Positions 18,479 to 27,147 of a DNA stretch of 64,000 nucleotides are shown piece after piece. The DNA is from Spirosoma profusum. Lineage in GTDB: Bacteria > Bacteroidota > Bacteroidia > Cytophagales > Spirosomataceae. Location: assembly GCF_014699005.1 (NCBI RefSeq), contig NZ_JACWZY010000007.1, positions 62,001 to 126,000 of the forward strand, written 5' to 3'. Both the position numbers and the translations under genes were made by a program. The stretch's first letter is position 1. Each line of letters opens with the position of its first letter. The notes beneath the pieces are model-generated. The model ran no database searches, was not told where the DNA came from, and worked only from the letters and a program-made list of their open reading frames with translations.

Positions 18479-18982
18479 GTGAATGTGAGCAGTATTCAAC
18501 CGCCTAAGCATAAAGAATTTAGGGAATTTTTTACGTATTTCCTAACAGCGTTGTTGGGTGCTTCCATCAATTTTGTTAGCCGTATTTTCTATCGCCACTA
18601 CTTCGAGCTAGATTACGCGACCAGTGTACTGTGCGGTTATCTAACGGCTACTGTGCTCACATTTATTCCTACCAAAAAATACGCCTTTTCTGCCGGTAAA
18701 ACTGGAAATACAGCTCGCGAGGCCATCAAATTTCTAGGTATCGCATTAGTAGCTCTAGTAGTTCAGGTTTACGTATCCAAGTATACCCTGGAGTGGGTAG
18801 CAACACCCCTGTTGCCTTCTCCTAATTTGAAAATCTGGCGCGAAACGGGATCTCACGTAGTGGGAATGGGTGCTAGCTTCATGGCAAATTACTTCGGGCA
18901 TAAACTCCTTACATTCCGGAGTACGGGATTCTACGACAAACTCCGATCACGCTCTTCGAAGCAGGAAGAAAATCAACTGTAA
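18479..18982 (+). CDS. GtrA-like small membrane protein
   Basis: A 167-residue protein with four hydrophobic spans and GtrA-family features: the first span follows FFTYFLTALLGASINF, and the last ends in the conserved ANYFGHKLLTFR motif (family pattern NFxxxKxxxF). GtrA proteins are associated with moving polyprenyl-linked sugars across the inner membrane. No glycosyltransferase gene is adjacent, so the substrate cannot be inferred. The start is a GTG at 18479, with a promoter match 55 bp upstream. The C-terminal ~20 residues are basic and hydrophilic. Confidence 0.65.
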   Translation: MNVSSIQPPKHKEFREFFTYFLTALLGASINFVSRIFYRHYFELDYATSVLCGYLTATVLTFIPTKKYAFSAGKTGNTAREAIKFLGIALVALVVQVYVSKYTLEWVATPLLPSPNLKIWRETGSHVVGMGASFMANYFGHKLLTFRSTGFYDKLRSRSSKQEENQL

Positions 18983-19062
18983 TCAATCTTAGATAAATTA
19001 AATCTGAAATTGTATATTTTTAAGCTAATATTCCCTTTTAGCTTAATTATCACTGTATATTA

Positions 19063-19091
19063 TTGTATTTACTATTTAAAAACTATATTTG
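19063..19091 (+). promoter_or_regulatory. Bacteroidetes promoter for the small lipoprotein
   Basis: TTG at 19063-19065, an 18 bp spacer and TATATTTG at 19084-19091, 30 bp before the ATG. The surrounding sequence is very A/T-rich. Confidence 0.65.
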
Positions 19092-19121
19092 TTTCCAAAA
19101 ACCTAAAATAGCAAAACAAGA

Positions 19122-19313
19122 ATGAAAAAGGTATTCGCCTTATTGTTTGTTGGTAGCATGCTGACCTTCGCTGCTTGCCAAAGCAAACCTAAAACTGAAG
19201 AAGCATCTGCTGATTCGACTGCTACGTTGTCGACCGACACCACTACGATGGCTACGGATTCTACCTCGACGATGGCTGGTGATACAGCTGCGGCTGCCGA
19301 CAGCGCTAAGTAA
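19122..19313 (+). CDS. Small Thr/Ser/Asp-rich lipoprotein
   Basis: A 63-residue precursor with a Lys-Lys start, a hydrophobic signal segment (VFALLFVGSMLTFAAC) and a lipobox ending in Cys19. The mature ~44-residue tail is almost entirely Ala, Ser, Thr, Asp and Glu, with TDSTST-like repeats, and is probably disordered. No enzymatic function is visible; a surface or periplasmic spacer role is possible. It is monocistronic, with its own promoter and a strong terminator, which argues for a real and probably well expressed gene. Confidence 0.8.
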   Translation: MKKVFALLFVGSMLTFAACQSKPKTEEASADSTATLSTDTTTMATDSTSTMAGDTAAAADSAK

Positions 19314-19335
19314 TAGCTTACGACTTTACAATTTT

Positions 19336-19367
19336 GCAAAAAGCCCTATTTTTATAGGGCTTTTTGC
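19336..19367 (+). terminator. Intrinsic terminator after the lipoprotein gene
   Basis: A perfect 14 bp stem (19336-19349 with 19354-19367) around TTTT, with GCCC/GGGC at the top of the stem and a run of Ts at its base. Confidence 0.9.
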
Positions 19368-19404
19368 GTTTTAGTACTACCTAACACACACTTTGTAGTA
19401 AAAA

Positions 19405-20046
19405 TTGACTGATCCATTTATTCAATATCTTCCGCCTGTAGCTGTTAACTATTGCCGACAGCTTTGGCAACAATATGCGTTTACATTTCGTGTGGTAAAA
19501 CCGCGCCGGACTCGGTTGGGTGATTTTAGAGTCATGCCACAGGGGCAAACTCAAATTACAGTAAACGCCAATCTGAATCCGTATGCCTTTCTTATTACGT
19601 ATGTGCATGAGGTAGCGCATGCTGCTGTGCATCAGTATTACCGAAGTCAGTGGCGTATTGGTAGAAAACGGGTTGAAGCGCCCCACGGCAAACGATGGAA
19701 AACGACTTTTCAGCAGTTGATGCAGCCGCTACTTTCCGAAACCGTGTTTCCTGTTGAAATTCTACAGCCACTGACTCACTACATAGCTAATCCGGCAGCT
19801 ACTACCTACGCTCACCCTGCATTGGTAGTAGCACTGAGGCAGGCGGACGTAGCAGTAGCCGCTCCTATTTCGGTTCGACGGATCATGTTAAAAGATTTGC
19901 CGGAAGGAAAAGATTTTCAATTTGCAAAAAAGACATTCAGGCGTGGTACGTTACGGCGGACCCGCGTCGTTTGTAAAGAAATGTCGTCGGGTAAATCCTA
20001 CACAATTTTGGCACACGCATTGGTAGAAGTAGACTATGATGAATAA
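19405..20046 (+). CDS. SprT-like zinc metalloprotease-domain protein
   Basis: A 213-residue protein with the HExxH motif HEVAHA at about residues 68-73 and a downstream APHGKRW whose His is a plausible third zinc ligand, as in SprT/Wss1-type proteases. The C-terminal half is rich in Arg and Lys, suggesting nucleic-acid contact. SprT-like proteins in eukaryotes remove DNA-protein crosslinks; the role in Bacteroidetes is not established. The start is a TTG at 19405; no ATG start is better. Its 3' end overlaps the porU start by 11 bp inside an inverted repeat. Confidence 0.75.
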   Translation: MTDPFIQYLPPVAVNYCRQLWQQYAFTFRVVKPRRTRLGDFRVMPQGQTQITVNANLNPYAFLITYVHEVAHAAVHQYYRSQWRIGRKRVEAPHGKRWKTTFQQLMQPLLSETVFPVEILQPLTHYIANPAATTYAHPALVVALRQADVAVAAPISVRRIMLKDLPEGKDFQFAKKTFRRGTLRRTRVVCKEMSSGKSYTILAHALVEVDYDE

Positions 20047-23000
20047 TGTAAAATGGATAATGGGCAATGGGTTTCTCCGACGTAGTTGGACCTATTATCT
20101 ATTACTCCTCATTATCCATTATTCATTATCCATTATTCATGCCCCAGCTTTGGCTCAATCGGTGCTTCGGGAAGGTATCTGGGTAAAAATTGGTGTTACG
20201 TCTTCTGGCGTTTATCGACTTAGTCAGTCGCAGTTAGCACGTATCAGTCCTGCTTTTGCGTCCACCGACCCTCGCAAACTGCGACTCTACGGAAATGGCG
20301 GAGCTGTGTTACCTCAACCGAACTCGACTCCCCGAATTAATGATCTGGCCGAAAATGCCATTCAGGTTGCAGGTGAAGCTGATGGCCGATTCGACGCCGA
20401 TGACGCAATTATATTTTTTGGACAAAGCCCGCATGTGATACGTTATGATTCCGTCGCCCGACGGTTTTCGCACCAGATCAATGCGTATTCAGATACAACT
20501 TTTTATTTTCTGACAATCGGTACTACGTCGGGACTGCGTATTCAGGAACGGCCAGCGGGCGCAGTGTCTGCTACGGCTGCTAATACTACGTTCGATGATT
20601 ATCAGTTTCAGGAAAAGGATTTGGTAAAAACACCGACGGTGCGTTCGGGACGCGAGTGGCTGGGTGAATACCTAACTATTGATACCACCAAAATCATTAC
20701 GTTCGATATGCCGGGTTTGGTAGCGAATTCGCCCATTCGGGTGGTTTCGTCAGTGATGGCGGGCGCTACGTCGTCGACTGCATATCGTTTTGGGCTAAAC
20801 GACGTAGCAATTGGCTCAGTGGCTATTCCATCTGTTTCGGGTTATGAGTATGATTTTCAGGGCGTTCTACGTAGTATCGATACGTTGGTAGCTAAACCAA
20901 CGGCTATCAGTCCATTACGTATCAGTGTTACGTTCCAGAAGCGCGGACAGATTTCTGCGCAGGGTTATTTGAATTTTGTGGGCGTTCAGGCTCGTCGTGA
21001 ACTCCGTCAATATGATTCCCCGACCTGGGCACGTCGGCTGGGGGCTGGTTCCTATGCGGTTCGGCAGGCAACGAATGCGCTACGTATCTGGGACGTAACG
21101 AATCCACTCGTGCCCGCCACGCAGTCGTATTCGCTATCAAGTGCGCAGGATGCCGCCTGGTCATCGACACGGATGGCCGATTATTTCCTGTTTACGGATA
21201 CACAATTAATTACGCCGGTATCGCTGGTTTCGGTAGCCAATCAGGATTTGCACAGCCAGCCTACGCCTGATTTGGTCATTGTGACTCCTGCCGCCTGGCG
21301 CGATCAGGCCGAAAGGCTCGCTACGTTCCGGCGCGAACATGATCAATTGTCAGTATTGGTAGCCACTACGTCGCAGGTTTACAATGAGTTCGGTTCGGGG
21401 CGCCCTGACGTAACGGCGATTCGGGATATGGTACGTTATTTCTACCTGAAACAACCCAATAAACTCCGGTACTTGCTCCTGTTTGGCGACGCTACGTATG
21501 ATTACCGGAACATTATGGGGATGACCAACCCTACGCAACAGGCCAATATGGTGCCTGTGTATGAAAGTCGTGAATCGCAGCATCCGGTCCTGAGTTATTC
21601 TTCCGATGATTACTTCGGATTTATGGGTGCTGATGAAGGCGAGTGGCCTGAGTCGGTGGCAGGTGATTACCAGATGGTAATCGGGGTCGGTCGGTTGCCC
21701 GTCAAGTCGGCTTCCGAAGCGCAAACTGTCGTTGATAAATTGATTCGATACAGCTCCGATAAATCGGTGACTGGCGACTGGCAAACCAAGGTAATGATGA
21801 TTGCCGATGATGGCGATGGAAATATTCATCAGGGGGATGCCAATTCGCTGGCCGCGATTGTTGAAACGCAGTCGCCTATGTATCGCCCTGAGCGCGTTTT
21901 TCTGGATGCCTTCCCACAGGAAAATACAGCCAATGGCCAAAAAGCGCCAACGGTGAATCAATTGATCAATCAGGCGATGGTCGATGGACGATTGGTGATT
22001 AATTACAGCGGACACGGGGGCGTATTGGCACTAGCCGATGAGCAGATTGTTACCCTTCAGGACATTCTTTCCTGGAAAAATCGTCGGCTTCCGTTGATGG
22101 TTACTGCTACGTGTCAGTTTGGTCGCTACGACGACCCAAATGTTAATTCGGGAGCGGAGTTGGCTTTGCTGAGCCGCATCGGTGGTCCTATTGGCTTACT
22201 GACAACCACTCGCCCTGTTTACGCCAACACAAACCTGCTCCTGAATGAAGCCTTTTACCGATTTCTGTTTAAGCCAATTAATGGACAGATGCCGCGTCTG
22301 GGCGATGTAATACGGCTTACCAAAAACAATAGTCTGGCCGGTTCTCTCAACCGGAATTTCGCCCTATTGGGTGACCCATCCATGCGGTTGGCTTATCCTC
22401 AGGCGCAGGTACAGCTTACGCAGATAAACGGCAAACTATTGACGGACACTGCTCGAATCGATACGTTAAAAGCGCTTCAAACGGTTGAATTATCCGGTGA
22501 AATTCGGCAGCAAGGCTCCCGCCTGGCCGATTTTTCCGGTACGTTGCGGCTAACATTATACGACAAATCAGTCACTCGTGCTACGTTGGGTTCTGAGGCT
22601 GGCAGCCCCAGGATGACGTATCAGATTTACAATAGTCCGTTATTTACGGGTCAGGTTCCTGTACAGCAGGGGAGGTTTGTAGTTCGGTTTACCATGCCGA
22701 AAGACATTAATTATACAGTCGGCCCCGGCAAAATTTATACGTACGCTATTCGATCTGACAGTACGCTGGAAGCGTTGGGAAATTACGACAGCCTGCGCGT
22801 TGGCGGCAGTGTTTTCGCCGATACGGTTGATAATCAGCCGCCAGTCGTTGCACTTTCGGCTATCGGTGGAATAACTGACGGTGACGTAGTGCGCGTGACC
22901 GGACCAGACGTAGCGATACGTATCGGACTGACTGACAATCGAGGCATTAATATTGCTAGGTCAGGACTAGGGCATGAACTAACAGTGCGGCTAAACGACC

Positions 23001-23494
23001 AGACACCAGTTATTGTGAATGACCTGTACGTAGCAACGGGCGTTGGTGGGCGAGTGGGCGAAGTCCTTTATACGTTCCAAAATCTTGAACCTGGTACGTA
23101 TACGATTCGAGCCAAAGCCTGGGATATCAACAATAATTCGGGAGAGGGGTCGTTGACCATAGTAGTTTCGGAACGACCAGGTTTGACGTTACGTTCTTTC
23201 CGGGCCAGTCCGAATCCGGTAGTAGCGCAGGCAACCCTGACGGCTGAACTGGATCGCTCAGGTGAACCACTCGACTGGACGTGGAGTGTGTATAATCTGA
23301 GCGGACTGTTGATAACTCAGCAGACAGGGCAGTGTACCGATTGTGAGGCTTTGGTGGAAATCGGTACGTGGGATGGTCGGGCTGTTAATGGTCAGCCGAT
23401 GCCAAATGGCCTGTATCTTGTTCAGTTACAGATTCATTCGGCCGCCGATGGCACAAGTGCTAAGGGCGCCGGTCGATTAATTCTATTGAAATGA
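20036..23494 (+). CDS. porU: Type IX secretion sortase PorU
   Basis: A 1152-residue C25-family (gingipain-like) protein with the PorU layout. The catalytic His lies in INYSGHGG near residue 658 and the catalytic Cys in TATCQFGRYDD near 691. C-terminal beta domains end in a T9SS-type C-terminal domain (FRASPNPV ... PNGLYLVQL). PorU removes the C-terminal signal of T9SS cargo at the cell surface and attaches it to lipid-linked polysaccharide. The signal peptide (about residues 18-42) is encoded largely by an inverted-repeat element at 20039-20140. ATGs at 20036, 20039 and 20060 are all possible starts. It overlaps the sprT-like gene by 11 bp and is followed by porV. Confidence 0.92.
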   Translation: MMNNVKWIMGNGFLRRSWTYYLLLLIIHYSLSIIHAPALAQSVLREGIWVKIGVTSSGVYRLSQSQLARISPAFASTDPRKLRLYGNGGAVLPQPNSTPRINDLAENAIQVAGEADGRFDADDAIIFFGQSPHVIRYDSVARRFSHQINAYSDTTFYFLTIGTTSGLRIQERPAGAVSATAANTTFDDYQFQEKDLVKTPTVRSGREWLGEYLTIDTTKIITFDMPGLVANSPIRVVSSVMAGATSSTAYRFGLNDVAIGSVAIPSVSGYEYDFQGVLRSIDTLVAKPTAISPLRISVTFQKRGQISAQGYLNFVGVQARRELRQYDSPTWARRLGAGSYAVRQATNALRIWDVTNPLVPATQSYSLSSAQDAAWSSTRMADYFLFTDTQLITPVSLVSVANQDLHSQPTPDLVIVTPAAWRDQAERLATFRREHDQLSVLVATTSQVYNEFGSGRPDVTAIRDMVRYFYLKQPNKLRYLLLFGDATYDYRNIMGMTNPTQQANMVPVYESRESQHPVLSYSSDDYFGFMGADEGEWPESVAGDYQMVIGVGRLPVKSASEAQTVVDKLIRYSSDKSVTGDWQTKVMMIADDGDGNIHQGDANSLAAIVETQSPMYRPERVFLDAFPQENTANGQKAPTVNQLINQAMVDGRLVINYSGHGGVLALADEQIVTLQDILSWKNRRLPLMVTATCQFGRYDDPNVNSGAELALLSRIGGPIGLLTTTRPVYANTNLLLNEAFYRFLFKPINGQMPRLGDVIRLTKNNSLAGSLNRNFALLGDPSMRLAYPQAQVQLTQINGKLLTDTARIDTLKALQTVELSGEIRQQGSRLADFSGTLRLTLYDKSVTRATLGSEAGSPRMTYQIYNSPLFTGQVPVQQGRFVVRFTMPKDINYTVGPGKIYTYAIRSDSTLEALGNYDSLRVGGSVFADTVDNQPPVVALSAIGGITDGDVVRVTGPDVAIRIGLTDNRGINIARSGLGHELTVRLNDQTPVIVNDLYVATGVGGRVGEVLYTFQNLEPGTYTIRAKAWDINNNSGEGSLTIVVSERPGLTLRSFRASPNPVVAQATLTAELDRSGEPLDWTWSVYNLSGLLITQQTGQCTDCEALVEIGTWDGRAVNGQPMPNGLYLVQLQIHSAADGTSAKGAGRLILLK
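20039..20140. repeat. Inverted-repeat element overlapping the porU start
   Basis: ATGAATAATG (20039-20048) pairs with CATTATTCAT (20131-20140), and ATGGATAATG (20053-20062) with CATTATCCAT at 20110-20119 or 20124-20133. It belongs to the same word family as the gap before purD. The left arm contains the sprT-like stop and porU start; the right arm encodes the hydrophobic core of the PorU signal peptide. Confidence 0.8.
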
Positions 23495-23538
23495 TTTGCG
23501 GGTTAAATAAACCCTTTTTTCTAATCCAACATTCGTCG

Positions 23539-23546
23539 TAATTTTG
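23539..23546 (+). promoter_or_regulatory. -7 element for porV
   Basis: TAATTTTG matches TAnnTTTG, 60 bp upstream of ATG 23607. No clear -33 element, so confidence is moderate. Confidence 0.45.
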
Positions 23547-23606
23547 AGCCCAGACGATTGCCACACGCACATCAACCCGTTGTCGTCGTTGACCAACATT
23601 CTTTAT

Positions 23607-24803
23607 ATGAAGCACAATATTTCCCGTGTTCTTCTCGGTTTCAGTTGTTTTCTTCCCCTTTTCGCATCGGCCCAGGGCAAACTAGACCTTAATGGTCGAC
23701 GAAATGTACCTACTTCGGCTGTGCCTTTTCTAAATTTCACACCCGATGCGCGTTCCGGCGCGTTAGGCGATGCTGGGGTAGCCCTGGGTGATGCCGACGC
23801 AAACGCTATTTACTGGAATCCATCGAAGCTGATTTTCGCCAAACAAGACAAAGGGGCTTCTATTTCCTACACTCCGTGGCTGCGGAACCTCATCGGCGAT
23901 ATGTATTACACCTACCTGAGTGGCTATTCCAAAATGGGCAAAAACTCAGTAATCGGTGGCTCGCTGTTGTATTTCGATCTGGGAACTGTTGATTTTACGA
24001 CCAATACAGGCGTAGCAGCTGGTACGTTCAACTCCCGCGAATACGCCATTACGGCCTCATTTGGTCAGCGTCTGTCGCAGAATACTTCGCTTGCTGTCGA
24101 TTTGAAATACTTGAACTCCAACCTGGCTGCGGGGGGAACGAATTCGGGCTTAAAGCCAGGTGGTACTGCAGCTGCTGATATCAGCCTTTACCATCGCGAT
24201 GAAGCTCGTGATAATGCAACCGGCAAAGGCGTTGGCTGGGCGTTTGGCGCAATGATTTCTAACCTCGGCGGTCGTATTAACTATGGTGGTAACGAACGTT
24301 ATTATATTCCGACAAACTTGCGGATTGGTACTTGCTTGACGCTGTTTGCCGATCAGTATAACAAGTTCAACTTCGTAGTAGATGCCAATAAGTTGATGGT
24401 ACCAACCCCTGATATTCAGAATGTTAACGGGCAAATTGTAGATTTGAATGCTGGTAAAAATTACTTCAGTTCGGTTTTCGGCTCATTCGCTGATGCACCG
24501 GGTGGATTTAGTGAAGAACTGGCAGAAATCACGTTATCAACGGGTATCGAATATTGGTATAACGATCAGTTTGCCGTCCGCGCTGGGTATTTCAATGAGT
24601 CCGACCAGAAAGGCGGCCGCAAATACGTAACAACGGGTATCGGCCTACGGCTGCAACAACGGTTTGGTGTTGATTTCTCCTACCTGATTCCCATTAAAAC
24701 GGGTAACCCACTATCTGATACGTTCCGACTTTCGTTACTGTTGAATTTTAACGGTGGTGACGCCGTCGGTGAAGACGATTCCACAACCGACGATTCAAAC
24801 TAA
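23607..24803 (+). CDS. porV: Type IX secretion outer-membrane protein PorV
   Basis: A 398-residue beta-barrel from ATG 23607 (MKHNISRVLLGFSC). A signal peptide ends near SAQG, followed by the family segment AVPFLNFTPDARSGALGDAGVAL. The rest alternates strand-like segments rich in Gly, Tyr and Asn (such as YTYLSGYSKMGKNSVIGGSLLYFDLG) and ends in an acidic tail. PorV shuttles T9SS cargo from the translocon to PorU, and porU-porV adjacency is conserved. An upstream in-frame ATG at 23544 would put 21 residues before the signal peptide, so 23607 is preferred. Confidence 0.93.
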   Translation: MKHNISRVLLGFSCFLPLFASAQGKLDLNGRRNVPTSAVPFLNFTPDARSGALGDAGVALGDADANAIYWNPSKLIFAKQDKGASISYTPWLRNLIGDMYYTYLSGYSKMGKNSVIGGSLLYFDLGTVDFTTNTGVAAGTFNSREYAITASFGQRLSQNTSLAVDLKYLNSNLAAGGTNSGLKPGGTAAADISLYHRDEARDNATGKGVGWAFGAMISNLGGRINYGGNERYYIPTNLRIGTCLTLFADQYNKFNFVVDANKLMVPTPDIQNVNGQIVDLNAGKNYFSSVFGSFADAPGGFSEELAEITLSTGIEYWYNDQFAVRAGYFNESDQKGGRKYVTTGIGLRLQQRFGVDFSYLIPIKTGNPLSDTFRLSLLLNFNGGDAVGEDDSTTDDSN

Positions 24804-24806
24804 AGC

Positions 24807-24878
24807 GCGAAATAATGAAAGAGTGAAAGAGCGAATCTGCCGGATGGTATTCGCTCTTTCACTCTTTCATTATTTCGC
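24807..24878. terminator. Perfect 30 bp-stem hairpin between porV and the M16 gene
   Basis: The arms at 24807-24836 and 24849-24878 are perfectly complementary over 30 bp with a 12-base loop, the same loop length as the two hcp hairpins. It starts 3 bp after the porV stop and ends 17 bp before the next ATG. Confidence 0.85.
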
Positions 24879-24895
24879 TCTTTTATATCTTTTTC

Positions 24896-26191
24896 ATGAC
24901 TCTCGATAGAACCCAGGCACCTCCTTTTCAGGCAATTCAGGATGTTCGGCTTCCTGATATTCAGAAACATACTTTAGATAATGGGCTTCCCTTGTACTTG
25001 ATTTCGGTTGATCAGCAGCCCATTCTGCGGATTGAATGCGTGTTTGATGCCGGCACCTGGTACGAACAAATTTTTACGCCCGATCAACCCGGTACTGCTT
25101 TCTTCGCCATGAAAATGCTGGCCGATGGTACCAAAACGCGTTCATCGGCTCAGATCAGCGAATACTTCGACCGTTACGGCGCTTTTCTGGAATTAAATAG
25201 CGGTCCTGATCGGGCTAGTGTAGTGGTCTACTGCCTGACCAAATTTCTGCCGAACGTACTGACTCTGCTACGTGAACTTATAACGGAACCCGTATTCCCG
25301 CAGAAAGAACTGGAAGACTTACGTAATATTACGTTACAGGGTCTACGTATCAATTACGAAAAAAACGCGTATCTGGCGAGTGTTCTGTTCCGGGAGAAAT
25401 TGTTTGGTCCTACACATCCATACGGACGTAGCCAGCGTCCGGACGTAGTGGCGCAGCTTCCACGCGAGGCTGTCGTTCGTTTCTACGAGCAGGCTATTCA
25501 TCACCGACCTTTTCGGATTATTGTAGCGGGCGCAGCCACAGAAAACGAGGTATTGCTGATCAATCGCGAACTTGGGCAACTCCCGATACGTAGCGAAGCA
25601 TTATCGCCTGTTTCTGGTTTGGCATTGCCGGATGATGAGCTGCCTGTGCTGTCTGAAAAAGCCGATAGTATTCAATCGTCGATTCGGTTAGGTCGTCGGC
25701 TGTTCACGCGAGCTCATCCCGATTTCTTTAAAATGCTGGTGACCAACGAAATACTGGGTGGTTATTTTGGCTCCCGACTCATGAAGAATATTCGGGAAGA
25801 AAAAGGCTTTACATACGGTGTTTCGTCGAATATGCCCTCATTCCGCCACGAGGGTTATTTCCTGATTGGTACTGATGTGAACAAAGAAAATACGCAGCAA
25901 ACGTTAGACGAAATCCATAAGGAAATTCGCATCTTACAAAACAATCCTGTCCCCACTGACGAACTGGAAATCGTGAAGAATTACATGGCGGGCGAATTTG
26001 TGGGTTCGCTCAATACACCGTTCGAAATTGCCGACCGTTACAAAGTTATTCTTCTTGATGGCATGCCAGCCGATTTTCTGACCGCTTATATCCAGCGAAT
26101 ACGCGCTGTTACGCCCGAAGAAATTATGGAAACGGCAAACCGGTATCTGACAGTTGAGCAACTGCGTGAAGTGGTGGTTGGCAGTAAATAA
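24896..26191 (+). CDS. M16-family peptidase-like protein lacking the HxxEH zinc site
   Basis: A 431-residue M16B-fold protein. The N-terminal domain keeps the family context (FDAGTWYEQ ... MLADGT), but where active members have HFLEH this protein reads FFAMK, so zinc-dependent catalysis should be absent. The C-terminal domain keeps GGYFGSRLMKNIREEKGFTYG, which matches the substrate-binding half of non-catalytic M16 subunits. It is probably the regulatory partner of a catalytic M16 protein, yet none is adjacent. There is no signal peptide, so it is cytoplasmic as read. A 30 bp-stem hairpin precedes it. Confidence 0.85.
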   Translation: MTLDRTQAPPFQAIQDVRLPDIQKHTLDNGLPLYLISVDQQPILRIECVFDAGTWYEQIFTPDQPGTAFFAMKMLADGTKTRSSAQISEYFDRYGAFLELNSGPDRASVVVYCLTKFLPNVLTLLRELITEPVFPQKELEDLRNITLQGLRINYEKNAYLASVLFREKLFGPTHPYGRSQRPDVVAQLPREAVVRFYEQAIHHRPFRIIVAGAATENEVLLINRELGQLPIRSEALSPVSGLALPDDELPVLSEKADSIQSSIRLGRRLFTRAHPDFFKMLVTNEILGGYFGSRLMKNIREEKGFTYGVSSNMPSFRHEGYFLIGTDVNKENTQQTLDEIHKEIRILQNNPVPTDELEIVKNYMAGEFVGSLNTPFEIADRYKVILLDGMPADFLTAYIQRIRAVTPEEIMETANRYLTVEQLREVVVGSK

Positions 26192-26243
26192 GGAGAAACA
26201 GAGGGTTTTTAGTACAAAATCAAGGGTTGTAACCACGCAAAGG

Positions 26244-26274
26244 TTGGTCGTTTAGTAACAATCCCTTAATTTTG
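26244..26274 (+). promoter_or_regulatory. Bacteroidetes promoter for plsY
   Basis: TTG at 26244-26246, a 20 bp spacer, and TAATTTTG at 26267-26274; the start codon is 76 bp downstream. Confidence 0.6.
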
Positions 26275-26349
26275 GGGTTACATTCTTTCAGTAAGGGCAC
26301 CTTTTTGAGTGTCAGTCTCTAGTATCAATTACGTAGTTAATTAGACTTA

Positions 26350-27000
26350 ATGAATATCTTTCTTATCATCATCGGAACGGTAGTAGCGTATTTGTTGGGC
26401 TCAATTCCCACGGCAGTTTGGTATGGGCAAGGCTTTTTCGGGCTTGATATCCGCCAATTTGGTAGTGGAAACGCCGGTGCTACGAATACATTCCGGGTGT
26501 TAGGAAAACGGGCTGGTACGATTGTGATGCTGGTCGACGTATTGAAAGGCTACACAGCCGCCAGCTTATCGACGCTGCTCTGGTACGGCGATGTTATTAC
26601 TGAGAAAGAAATGCTGACGTTTAAGATTGTCTTTGGCCTGGTGGCCGTAATTGGTCACTTATATCCAGTATTTGCCAATTTCAAAGGCGGCAAAGGCGTT
26701 GCTACGTTGCTGGGTATGATGCTGGCAACCCATCCTGAAATGGCCGCTGTCTGTATCGGTATTTTTCTGCTGGTGGTTATTGCCTCGCAGTACGTATCGC
26801 TGGGCTCCATCCTGGCTGCCCTGGCGTTTCCGGTACTCCTGCTTCTTCAAATTTTTGGTCAGAAAGAAAATCCATTGCTGATCGTGCTGGGCTTCGTTAT
26901 TTTCCTGCTTGTAGTGGTAACACACCAGAAAAATATCAGCCGGTTGCTACGTGGGGAGGAGAATAGAACCGTCCTGATTCGCTTCCGGAAAAAGTCATAG
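26350..27000 (+). CDS. plsY: Glycerol-3-phosphate acyltransferase PlsY
   Basis: A 216-residue inner-membrane acyltransferase that moves an acyl group from acyl-phosphate to glycerol 3-phosphate, the first step of phospholipid synthesis. All three cytoplasmic motifs are recognisable: GSIPTAVWYG near residue 17, GSGNAGATNTFRVLG near 38, and FKGGKGVATLLG near 114. Some five to seven membrane spans are visible. It has its own promoter; the basic tail (RFRKKS) is cytoplasmic. Confidence 0.95.
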   Translation: MNIFLIIIGTVVAYLLGSIPTAVWYGQGFFGLDIRQFGSGNAGATNTFRVLGKRAGTIVMLVDVLKGYTAASLSTLLWYGDVITEKEMLTFKIVFGLVAVIGHLYPVFANFKGGKGVATLLGMMLATHPEMAAVCIGIFLLVVIASQYVSLGSILAALAFPVLLLLQIFGQKENPLLIVLGFVIFLLVVVTHQKNISRLLRGEENRTVLIRFRKKS

Positions 27001-27147
27001 GCTAAGAAACCGCTTTTGGATAGACATAAATGCCCCGGCGTTGCGTGAAAAGTACGTAACTTCGGGGCAAAAATTTTAGATGTATGCTAGATAAGGCTAG
27101 AGCGATTGTCTATTCATATATCATACAGCCTACATCCTACATCATAT

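Noticed and set aside
19103-19339. Minus-strand reading frame opposite the small lipoprotein
   Set aside because: The plus strand has a promoter, signal peptide, lipobox and terminator; the opposite frame is low-complexity shadow.
21350-22015. Long minus-strand open frame inside porU
   Set aside because: It is antisense to the catalytic domain of porU and has no family-like sequence.
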